Assembly: GCA_963971285.1 (NCBI GenBank)
Contig: OZ020254.1
Location: forward strand, 14,848,932 to 14,912,931
DNA: 64,000 nt
From: Astropecten irregularis
Taxonomy: Eukaryota > Echinodermata > Asteroidea > Paxillosida > Astropectinidae
Direction: 5' to 3'
Shown in pieces: positions 55,690-64,000 of this stretch. The notes below the pieces were generated by a model. That model was not told where the DNA came from and ran no database searches. It saw only the letters and a program-made list of their open reading frames with translations. Every line of letters begins with the position of its first letter. The stretch's first letter is position 1. The position numbers and the translations under genes are program-made.

Positions 55690-56995
55690 TAGGGACGATG
55701 TTGACTGGGTGGGGACGAATTTGTCAGAGAATACTAATGTTGCAACGAATCTTCGAATCGCTGGATTTGCAAATCGTTTATGATCTAGTTTCGTCGAATT
55801 CGTAGATTCGTTGCAACACTACCACTGGGAATGAGGTTGTCAGCAGAAAATACTACCACCGGGGACGAGGTTGTCAGCAAAAAATACTACCACCAGGAAA
55901 AAGGTTGTCAGCAGAAAATACTACCACCGTGAACGAGGTTGTCAGCAGAAAATACTAAATACTACCACCGGGGACGAGGTTGTCAGCAGAAAATACTACC
56001 CCCGTGAACGAGGTTGTCAGCAGAAAATACACCACCGGGAACGAGGTTGTCAGCAGAAAATACCACTGGGGACGAGGTTGTCAGCAGAAAATACTACCAC
56101 CGGGAACGAGGTTGACTGCAGAAAATACCACCGGGAACGAGGTTGTCAGCAGAAAATACTACCACCGTGAACGAGGTTGTCAGCAGAAAATACACCACCG
56201 GGAACGAGGTTGTCAGCAGAAAATACCACTGGGGACGAGGTTGTCAGCAGAAAATACTACCACCGGGAACGAGGTTGTCAGCAGAAAATACTTCCACCGG
56301 GAACGAGGTTGACCGCAGAAAATACACCACCGGGAACGAGGTTGTCAGCAGAAAATACCACTGGGGACGAGGTTGTCAGCAGAAAATACTACCACCGGGG
56401 ACGAGGTTGACCGGAGAAAATACTACCACCGGGAACGAGGTTGTCAGCAGAAAATACTACCACCGGGAACGAGGTTGACTGCAGAAAATACTACCACCGG
56501 GAACGAGGTTGTCAGCAGAAAATACTACCACCGGGAACGAGGTTGACTGCAGAAAATACTACCACCGGGAACGAGGTTGTCAGCAGAAAATACTACCACC
56601 GGGAACGAGGTTGACTGCAGAAAATACTACCACCGGGAACGAGGTTGACTGCAGAAAATACCACCGGGAACGAGGTTGTCAGCAGAAAATACTACCACCG
56701 GGAACGAGGTTGACTGCAGAAAATACCACCGGGAACGAGGTTGTCAGAAGAAAATACTACCACCGGGAACGAGGTTGTCAGCAGAAAATACTACCACCGG
56801 GGACGAGGTTGACCGCAGAAAATACCACCGGGAACGAGGTTGTCAGAAGAAAATACTACCACCGGGAACGAGGTTGTCAGCAGAAAATACTACCACCGGG
56901 GACGAGGTTGTCAGCAGAAAATACTACCACCGGGGACGAGGTTGACCGCAGAAAATACTACCACCGGGAACGAGGTTGACAGCAGAAAATACTAC
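55690..56995 (-). repeat. 34-bp minisatellite, right array, inverted
   Basis: About 35 monomers of GGGAACGAGGTTGTCAGCAG + AAAATACTACCACC (34 bp) and shorter forms of 31 and 29 bp. This is the reverse complement of the left-array core (ACAACCTCGTTCCC-GTGGTAGTATTTTC). The variants are different from those of the left array and no 2,301-bp repeat is present. Confidence 0.92.
55735..55820. mobile_element. 86-bp hairpin element at the edge of the right array
   Basis: AATGTTGCAACGAATCTTCGAA at the left is inverted at 55795-55820 (TTCGTAGATTCGTTGCAACA). ACT is found on both sides, and the array monomer is split exactly here (GAGAATACT | ACCACTGGGAATGAGG). Confidence 0.78.
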
Positions 56996-57001
56996 CCTAT
57001 A

Positions 57002-57243
57002 CTAGGGCCCTTTTCCAAACCTCGGCTCCGGCTCAGACTCCGGCTCCATTTTGTGAATCCATTTTTAAATAACCGGTATCAAAATAGAGGCTTTTGGCTA
57101 CGGTTTGGAAGTAGATACTCTATTTTGAACAAGAAAACAGGGATTCAGCTTCAATGAAAAGCCACAACCTATAATTCAAGCATGTGGATTACAGAGACGA
57201 AGCCGGAGCCTGAGCCGGAGCCGAGGTTTGGAAAAGGGCCTAG
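57002..57243. mobile_element. MITE with AGGGCCCTTTTCCAAACC ends
   Basis: AGGGCCCTTTTCCAAACCTC and then CGGCTCCGGCTC(A)GACTCCGG at 57004-57048 are inverted at 57198-57241. CTA is present at both edges. First of a run of six adjacent inverted-repeat elements. Confidence 0.88.
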
Positions 57244-57253
57244 CTGGTAGCTA

Positions 57254-57438
57254 TGGCTGCGTTCGAGCGGTTACTCCCGGTAACACGAGTGTGATGCGCG
57301 CGCAATACTCTCCGGTGCAGGAGTATACTCCCCAACGCTGGAGAGTATACTCTCACTGACCCGAGTGTCGTACTCCGGCCGTTCGAGCGCTCAGGAGTAT
57401 ACTCGTGTTAACACGAGTAGCTCGCTCGAACGCAGCCA
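57254..57438. mobile_element. MITE with GGCTGCGTTCGAGCG ends
   Basis: GGCTGCGTTCGAGCG at 57255-57269 is perfectly inverted at 57423-57437. The interior is rich in GAGTATACTC palindromes and CACGAGT words. Confidence 0.85.
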
Positions 57439-57462
57439 GGGAGACAAGGTTTGCTATAAATT

Positions 57463-57682
57463 GGACCTTAGGGAGACACCGAACATTAAGGAGACATTTT
57501 GGTGTCTCCCTAATGTTTTAGGTACCTTTTATAGACACATTTTTCCGTCCAAATTTTTATAGAAAATAGAGAATGCTCTCAACAAAAACATGTCAACTTC
57601 AAGTTCATTGGTTTGGAGGATGTTTAGCAATAGGTAAGAAAAGTTCAGTGCACAACCCTATGGGAATGTCTCCCTAAGGTCC
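57463..57682. mobile_element. MITE with GGACCTTAGGGAGACA ends
   Basis: GGACCTTAGGGAGACA at 57463 is inverted at 57667-57682. A nested inverted pair (TTAGGGAGACACC / GGTGTCTCCCTAA) lies at 57469-57515. The third element in the row. Confidence 0.85.
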
Positions 57683-57715
57683 CATTTAGGATAATATATA
57701 TATATATATATACAT

Positions 57716-58464
57716 TGTGTGTAAAAAAACGCAACAGGATTTAAAATTACATATATCATATTTGTGAAGATTGTGTTAGCTTTACAGCAAAGTGAGTAGT
57801 ATCACGGATGGCTACTCAGCCATCATTCTTTTTCTACAATGGGTCAGAATGGACTTGGAACAAAGTTTTACACACGGCTTATGTGTCAATGGTCAATGAT
57901 TCTTTGTCGGAGAGTTGCAATGTCAGGTGGATTAATAATCCTTATCTTGAGATAACCCCCAGAGAAAAAAAAGTCACAAGTCAGATCCGGAGATGGCAAT
58001 GGCCACTCCACATCATGATACAAGCAATCACTCGATGTTCAAATACCTCAGACAATCTGTTTCTAACTGCAACTAGTCCATGGGCTGGTGCGCTATCCTG
58101 TTAATGTGCTGATCACACCCATTTGTTGTTGAATCCCAATAACATTTTCATTTTAAATGTGTAAGTTTCCATTTCCGTATCTGACTTTTTTGTTTGGCAG
58201 TGTTAATTACCCCTCTACCTGATATTGCAACTCTCCGACAAAGAATCATTGATGAGTTTGCCGTGTGTAAAACTTGGTCCCAAGTCCATTCTGACCCATT
58301 GTCCAAAAATAATAACTCGGCCATCCATGACTGTGTATGAATAAAAAAACATATCATTGGAAAGAGGAGAAATGTGGCTTCAACGTGATACTCGCTTTGC
58401 TGTACAGCTAACACAATTTTCACAAATTAGGAATTAAATCCTGTTGCCTTTTATTGGATACACT
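57716..58464. mobile_element. 750-bp foldback element with about 270-bp arms
   Basis: The left arm (GCAACAGGATTTAAA, then CGGATGGCTACTCAGCCATC, AAAGTTTTACACACGGC, GATTCTTTGTCGGAGAGTTG) is mirrored in order at 58175-58464. The centre is unique. Non-coding. An (AT)n tract (57691-57711) precedes it. Confidence 0.85.
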
Positions 58465-58473
58465 TTATAAGTG

Positions 58474-58792
58474 TATATAAAGGGTGCACAAAAAGGTTGA
58501 ACTTACAATGCGCTACAATGCGTGGGCAATATTGTTTGGGTCGACAATGGGTTACGCACAGCTGCTGACATTTTATACCTAAAAGTGTAACTTTTGGTTT
58601 TGTACCTTTTGACAAACAATGCTGTGTGTATTAAACAGTGTTGACTCCTTGGCATCAAGTAGGGTATCAAAATGCAGCTTAAGATGTCCCCTAGACACTC
58701 ATACCACTCATATCACCCCAAACCGATTAAAATTAGAGAAGTCGGGCGTCAAAATCAACGGAAGTTACTTTTTGTGCACCCTTTATATATAT
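58474..58792. mobile_element. MITE with TATAAAGGGTGCACAAAAAG ends
   Basis: TATATAAAGGGTGCACAAAA at 58475 is inverted at 58770-58791. The interior is about 270 bp, unassigned. Confidence 0.78.
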
Positions 58793-58950
58793 ACTGTATA
58801 TGTAAAGTTCGCCGTAGAAAAATGGAAAGTGCTTTGAAATTTGTCAAACCGTTGACGATGACCTTGTAAGTACAGCCCGAAACTAAAGAGGGAGACGGTG
58901 ACAGGATCTGTGTCACACGGAAATAAAGAAGGAAGGTGGAGACCTTCCGT

Positions 58951-59170
58951 CGAACGTACAGACATGGTTCTTCAGTGTACATATGCCCAAATCGAGTATC
59001 CTTTTGATGCAACTTCCTTTGATTTCCATCAACATTATATTACAACATTTTTCAACGGCAAATTCTAATTGGTGGAAAGACCTCAGCAATCCAATTCAAT
59101 CAAAGAAAGTTGCATCAAAAAGATAATCGATCGGGCATGAACACTGAAGAACCATGCCTGTACGTTTGTA
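58951..59170. mobile_element. 220-bp inverted-repeat element
   Basis: ACGTACAGACATGGTTCTTC, then AGTGTACAT-ATGCCC and CCTTTTGATGCAACTTCCTT (58955-59025) are inverted at 59097-59170 with about 10% differences. Non-coding. Confidence 0.8.
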
Positions 59171-59377
59171 CTGGTAGCTATGGGGCTTTGTCCTAACTGG
59201 AGAATGGGCACAGGTCGTGTTCTGGTGGGAATCAAAAGGTTTTGAATAGGGGCTGTATTCTGTACAGTAACGTATGTATAATAAACTTGCTGTCAAATGT
59301 GAAAATATCTGCACCTTCTACTTAGTTTGCATCGGTTGAACTCTCACAATGACCTATGGCGCAAAGTACAACAGGAT
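59171..59377. other. Unassigned; would be 3' UTR of the candidate exon
   Basis: No canonical AATAAA is visible on the minus strand close to the stop codon. Nothing else is recognised. Confidence 0.3.
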
Positions 59378-59554
59378 CTAAATTGAAGACTGTACATTTT
59401 CTTTGTTACTGTCTTTATCAATAACAAGCATTTGCTCAGACAAAACGTCGGCACTAGATGACCCGAGAAAACTTCTATCAGACAAGCTTCCATCTTCGCC
59501 ATCATCCTCAGCGTCCATATCAAAAAGGCGGACACGGCGGTGATTAGAAAACAA
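59378..59554 (-). CDS. Candidate last exon of an unknown host gene
   Basis: On the minus strand a splice-acceptor-like sequence (pyrimidine-rich CTCACTTTCTGCAG ending at 59555) is followed by 58 open codons and a TAG at 59378-59380. The peptide is hydrophilic and acidic: it begins LFSNHRRVRLFDMDAEDDGE, has a Ser-rich middle (SLSDRSFLGSSS), and ends DKDSNKENVQSSI. It is unlike every transposon protein in the window and looks like a disordered protein tail with possible phosphorylation sites. LINE F (59738-62239) would lie in the upstream intron. No other exon of this gene was found, so this is only a candidate. I do not recognise the protein. Confidence 0.35.
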   Translation of the reverse strand: MFSNHRRVRLFDMDAEDDGEDGSLSDRSFLGSSSADVLSEQMLVIDKDSNKENVQSSI

Positions 59555-59737
59555 CTGCAGAAAGTGAGAAACACAGTGAAATTAAACATTTTAATAATTA
59601 ACATAAGTTGTGGAGTGTGGAAAACAAGAAGAGTGAAACTCGAGTGGAGGCATTACCCAACCCTCAATTCCCAGAGATACGAGCAACGTCATGCTTTAAC
59701 AGCGATGGAAACAATACGCGTTTGGCACTGGAAAGAA
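59555..59737. other. Unassigned spacer
   Basis: If the exon is real this is intron. No other signal is seen. Confidence 0.35.
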
Positions 59738-62239
59738 TCATCGGTAAGCACTGGGGTTTGTTCGTGTGAGGACTACCAGCAAAGCACAACAGCTACAAGG
59801 GAAGGTCGGTCCTGGTTTAGCCAGCTGATGAGGCTCCGTGGGGTGATTTGCACGTCTCGATAATGTGTTCCAAATCTCTCCACAGGGGCAATAGGGTGAT
59901 GGGTCTGCTCCAATCTTGTGCAGAAAATGCTGTGTACGAGCAGCTCCTGTTCTTATACGGTTTAGGTTGACCCAGGCTTTTCGAGGCATACCACAGCCAG
60001 GTGGAGGGGTAGAAGGTTCCGGGATGAACTCCTTCAGCCTGGTGTTAGATGACATCCATTGGTCTGTCCACCGTTCAGCCATCCAGGTAGAGAGTGTGGT
60101 GGGAGGCCTGTCAAGGGGCAGTTAAGCAACTTGGGTTGCAGTGTCTCCTAGGTAGGCTCTGGGCATCAAGGACAGCAGGAGGAATAAGGAAGCCGTCTCC
60201 ACTGCGCTCTTGAGCAAGCTTCGTGGCCTGCACATCCCGTCTCAACTTCGCTGGTGGAATGCCTGACACTACTGGTAGGTTGTTAACAAGTGTTACAGTT
60301 AGTGTGTCGCTGATGGCTTCATTGAGTACAGTATCAAACAGCATACTCACCAGAGTAAAAAGCGAGAGCTAGGGTTGAGGTGCGGTGAGTGGTGAAGTTT
60401 GCGCCCCATCCGGTCCCAGCAAGCTTCTTCAGGAGGGACACTCTGCTTTGTGTCTTTCCAGCTGTGGCTTTGGCATGTTCATGGAAAGTGAGGCTGCGGT
60501 CCAGTGTAATGCCTAGGTACTTTGGGCAGGGGTCAAACTTCATTCAGCCTGGTACGTTGAGAGAGATGTTCAGCTCTCTGTTGGCGCACCGGTTTGCCAA
60601 ATCGAAGACAGAGGATATGGTCTTTAGGCAGGCTCGTCTCAAGGTGTCATCTGTTGAAGAATGTGGCTCAGATCCTTCTCCAAGGAAGTTTCAATGGCCT
60701 CGAAAGAGTGATCATCAAAACCTAAAGCTGAGTCGTCTGCGTAGGAGTACTGCATGCAGTCGCCCGACACATAGATGTTAAAGTGCCTTGCGGCACGCCA
60801 TTGCGGAGTCTCCTCTTCCTGCTGCGTTCACCGTTTGACGTCTCCAGTACAAAGGATCGGTCTTGTACAAGAAGCATAATGAGCCTAACGAGCCTCACAT
60901 CGGGGATTGTTTGCAGGGTCTTAAGGTAAGAGGCCACGGTGCCATACATTGTCGTATGCTGCGGTGAGGTCTACGAAGACTGCGCCAAACTTATGTTTCT
61001 TCTGAAAGGCGGGTGAGCTGGACAACTTGGTCTGTTGTTTATTTGACTTTCCTGAAGCCCACCTGGGAGGAAGGGAGCTTCTCTTCGACAGTGTCTTGGA
61101 TCCTCACAAGTTCAGTCTTTCCAGCAGCTTGTAGATGTGGGACAGGTAGGACGGTACCTCTTGGGGTCATTTGTCGGCTTCTTTGGTTTCAGGGTGGCAA
61201 TGACCTGAATGAGTAGTTCATGTCGTCAGGCATGATGTTGCTTTAAGGGCTCAGATTCTTGAGAAACTCTGTGTGGATGTTGTCATTGCCTGGTGCTTTA
61301 CCGTTCTTCAGTGACTTCAGTGCAGATTCAATTTCTTCCAGACAGGGTTGATGACTGTGGAGTGGACTAGAGGAGTTTCTTTATTTCATGATTCACAGAG
61401 CGGGAGTGAGTTTTGGCCTCTGTAGATCGGTCTTTCTACTTTCCATTGTTGACGAGGACTGAAGCGATGGAGTTGGAGTGCTGTTTCGACCAGTAAGCTT
61501 GTCGATAGTGTTCCAAGCTTTACGGCTGGAGTGTGTGAAGTGTGAAGTTGATCCCAGAGACTTCCTCTTCCCATCTAGTCTTCCTCTTATCACCTAGTAA
61601 TTTCAGTAGATCCCTGCCTACAGCTTCCCTTACTTCCATGGTCTTGACCCGTCAGTGTAGGTTTTGTAGATGTGGTCACACTCAATCGTCCCAACATGGA
61701 ATGTATGGGTGTCTCCTTGCCCCTGGGGATGGAGAGTTTTGCTGCCTTGGAACAGAAGGCAGAGTGGGAGTTGTTCACGTTGCAAATGCTGGGGTCTGGC
61801 AGACTGGGTGTTAACTTAGAGGTTGGCGAGTTGGAGTTTGGTGTCACTGGTGAGATAATTTGACAGTGACCAGACCTTGGGAGCACCAACCTGGATCAGG
61901 TATGCCTGACAGGTCACAGCAGGTCCATGATTTGTTGCAGCCTGAGTAGAAAGTTGGGTGGTCCTTGCTGTCATAAAGTACCATTAGCTCCTGGTATTCA
62001 GCCCAGTCAAAAACAGCTTTTCCGTTCTTGTTGGTGTTTGGTATCCCCAAGCAGGAGATGTTACGGCTGTTGAAGTCTCCACAGATGAAGGAGTTTCCGG
62101 GCATTGGAGAAAGGAGTGCAATTTCAACTTCTGCAGAAGTGATTTTCCATTGCTTCAAAGGACTCTTTCTTGGACGGATACAGCATTGAGTTGGGAGTAC
62201 ACAGATCGAGATACAAGCCATCATCTGATAGCTCGTCCT
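59738..62239 (-). mobile_element. LINE F: Jockey-like retrotransposon related to LINE E
   Basis: Minus-strand copy with an endonuclease (CGDFNSRN at about 62065-62090, then an FDWAEYQELMVLYDSKDHPT box) and a linker (RKAWNTIDKLTGRN, about 61500). Reverse transcriptase motifs are RNGVPQGT (about 60785-60810) and catalytic YADD at 60732-60743 in the next frame. KYLGITLDRSLTFHEHAKA (60480-60540) is the primer-grip region. The C-terminus PRKAWVNLNRIRTGAARTQ with CPCGEIWNT matches LINE E, but the CCHC finger is cut. Roughly ten frameshifts or stops, so it is much older than LINE E. Confidence 0.8.
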
Positions 62240-62500
62240 GATTCCTGGAGCTGTGCAGACAAGAAACAGAGGTTCTACGCTGCATTGAAGGACATCTATG
62301 CTGCCAAGCCCTCTGGGTCCTCTCCAACACTGCTAACCAACAAGAAGCACAGAACTTGTATAACCCCTCCATTGTGCGCAGAGGCCAAGCAACCCTTGAA
62401 GCAGATCACATAAGCTTCCTAGCCATTCCCGCAGAGGTGTACATGTTGGGCGGCGTCAACATCCCCAACCAGCTGACAAAGAACAAGCGTATCTCGCCCC
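62240..62500 (+). pseudogene. Possible LINE linker fragment, plus strand
   Basis: KKQRFYAALKDIYAAKPSGS (62262-62320) and IPAEVYMLGG (about 62424-62455) resemble the segment before the reverse transcriptase in some RTE-like LINEs, with a deletion between them. Short and weak. Confidence 0.3.
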
Positions 62501-62533
62501 GTTTTCAGTATAATTTAGAGGAACCGGGAGGGC

Positions 62534-62635
62534 GGTATCGAGGGTGAGTATTTTCTTAATAGAATAGAAAATCCCCATGGATTTGGGGAGATTCTATTAA
62601 AGAAAATACGCCACCCTTCGATACCTACAAAATGC
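62534..62635. mobile_element. 102-bp hairpin element
   Basis: GGTATCGAGGGTGAGTATTT then TCTTAATAGAAT at the left are inverted at 62591-62635. The loop is about 28 nt. Non-coding. Confidence 0.85.
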
Positions 62636-62741
62636 AGAGTAGCACCGGAAGGAGAAGGGGAGTGAGAAAACAGTGTGTGTGAATCAGGAGAACGGTAGTG
62701 ACTAGGCCTGTCTAAGATGAAATAATCATTAGAATTCAAAT
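62636..62741. other. Unassigned spacer
   Basis: A short stretch between the hairpin and the DIRS element. Confidence 0.3.
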
Positions 62742-64000
62742 CTAGTCAGAACGGTATGTTCCCACCGGAGCAGCTACTACATCGTCTTCAGATTCTAGAC
62801 GTTCTGCTCTGTGGTATACAGGTATTCTGCTCTGTGGTCTCCTGGCTGCAGCACGGGCAGTTGTCCGAAGAACTTGTCTGTCTACCTGCCCCTCAGCTTG
62901 GAGAACATCCCTCAGGTAGCATGAGGAAAAGGTTGATGGGTTTTTCCAGCACGCCGCCTGCATGATGTCCGAGACAGCCATTCCTTGGAAGAAAGCCCAT
63001 GACGTACTCGCAGTCCGTGTCTGGTGGGCTTGGATTTGAGCACGAGATGTAACATGTAACATCCGAGGCCGCTTATGGTGAGCCTCGCCTGCCTCAAAGC
63101 TGGGTCCTTAGCTCAAATGGGTCACGGAAAGAAAGTTGAGCTTGGCGCCTTGGAAGAGTTGGGCATCATAGGAGACTCACTGGAGGTTGAACGAGCTGCT
63201 GTGTCCGGCCGTGACCCACTAGGCTGTTTCTGGCAAGAATGAGATGGGAGAGACTGAATAGCTTCCACAATCCATCTTGCGATAGAAGATGCTGAGGCTG
63301 GATGATATGGACGAACTGTTGTGATGAACAGTTGCTTGTTAGTACCTCGGAGGTCTTTGTTGCGGGCAATGTAGAACTTAAGGATCCTAACCGGGCACCA
63401 CAACTTATACTCCTGCACGCTAGAGAAATTTGTCAGGCTAGGGACAAAGATGTCTGGAGGTGAAATGTTGGGAGGTTCTTGGTCAGGAATTTAGCTTCCG
63501 AAATGAGGCGAATTCCTCCTGGTTCCCATCGAAGATGACCCTTTTCGATGGAGAGAGCATGGAGTTCACTTCTACGGCGGGCTGTGGAGGCCGCAAGTAA
63601 AGAAGGCCGTTTTGACCGTAAGGTTGTGAAGAGGGGAAGACCCAGCTGGTTCAAAAGGAGCTAGGGATAGCTTCGCAAGAACGGAGCCGAGGTAAATCCC
63701 TTTCTGGGCACACCATCTGAAGTAATGCTGTAGGCGATTGTCGTAGGTTTTCCTAGTAGATGGTCTTCTACTCCTGGCTGCCAGGGCGACAGCTTCCTCC
63801 GAAAGGCCAGCTGATCTGAAAGATTGTTGGAAAGCATCCAGGCTGTGAGATGCAGGCTGTCCGGGTCGGGATGGTTGTATGAGGAGGTCTGGCCGCTGTG
63901 GTATGACATAGAAGGTCCAGCAATTGAGGGAACCAAGCCTGTCGGGGCCAGAAAGGGGCGATCAGAATTATTTTGCAGGGATCCTGGCAGATTTTGGCCA
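62742..64000 (-). mobile_element. DIRS B: DIRS-type retrotransposon, recombinase end, runs past the window
   Basis: Minus-strand copy of the same family as DIRS A. From its 5' side: an RNase H/linker region (FRRKLSPWQPGVEDHLLGK, 63661-63936); AASTARRRSELHALSIEKGH (63433-63654); a CPVRILKFYIARNKDLRGTN block (63122-63418); and the C-terminal recombinase (62742-63062) with TASTSWAFFQGMAVSDIMQA and FSSCYLRD, the Tyr nucleophile. At the equivalent of AHDIRATSTSW the His-x-x-Arg pair reads HQTRTASTSW. Frames are shifted between blocks, so it is inactive as it stands. It is more complete upstream than DIRS A. Confidence 0.78.

Noticed and set aside
55871..57157. Frames with SAENTTTGNEV repeats on the plus strand
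   Set aside because: Translation of the inverted satellite array.
57365..57562. 65-codon frame
   Set aside because: Lies across two MITEs and their junction.
59344..59604. 86-codon Met-initiated minus-strand frame
   Set aside because: It is a shadow frame of the candidate exon: hydrophobic, without splice support, and crossing the acceptor site.

Overview
This 64 kb window looks like repeat-rich genomic DNA from an animal, most likely a marine invertebrate such as a sea urchin, hemichordate or amphioxus. The evidence is the mix of Jockey/CR1/L2/RTE-like LINEs, Ty3/Gypsy, DIRS and Penelope elements, many small inverted-repeat elements (MITEs), a tRNA-derived SINE, microsatellites, and no operon-like or bacterial gene layout. 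The species assignment is an inference and is weak. I found no complete host gene. The only candidate host sequence is one terminal exon on the minus strand (59378-59554). Everything else that codes is a decayed retroelement or transposase.

Layout. 0.5-10 kb: a 5'-truncated LINE (minus) carrying a piggyBac-like MITE, then several more MITEs, an inverted-repeat element carrying a tRNA-SINE, a decayed transposase (minus) and a pogo/Tigger-like element. 10-24 kb: an L2/CR1-like LINE (minus), a DIRS element whose end is repeated in inverted orientation, an 18-bp minisatellite, a tandem foldback, two more LINE remnants and several MITEs. 23.7-31.2 kb: two Ty3/Gypsy remnants. The second (minus) has a recognisable 195-bp LTR, primer binding site and polypurine tract. 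31.2-38.8 kb: a family packed with TGACGTCA palindromes, whose last member holds a Jockey-like LINE with a 482-codon open reverse transcriptase frame. 38.8-44.2 kb: a short Penelope insertion with a 13-bp target duplication, a third Gypsy fragment, and a longer Penelope copy. 44.8-57.0 kb: a very large block in which 34-bp minisatellite arrays lie in opposite orientations around a 3.1 kb AT-rich core. The left array has a 2,301-bp higher-order repeat. 57-59.2 kb: a run of six inverted-repeat elements. 59.4-64 kb: the candidate exon, a Jockey-like LINE (minus), and a second DIRS element (minus) that runs off the window.

How it fits together. The window is a nest of insertions. Several can be ordered in time, because removing the younger element restores the reading frame or target site of the older one: the MITE in LINE A, the MITE in Penelope copy 2, the LTR inserted in a MITE, and Penelope copy 1 beside an LTR fragment. 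The most unusual part is the foldback-like block with minisatellite arms. It recalls Drosophila FB and sea urchin TU elements in plan, but it is larger and one arm has a higher-order repeat. The TGACGTCA/hairpin family is the second candidate for something undescribed.
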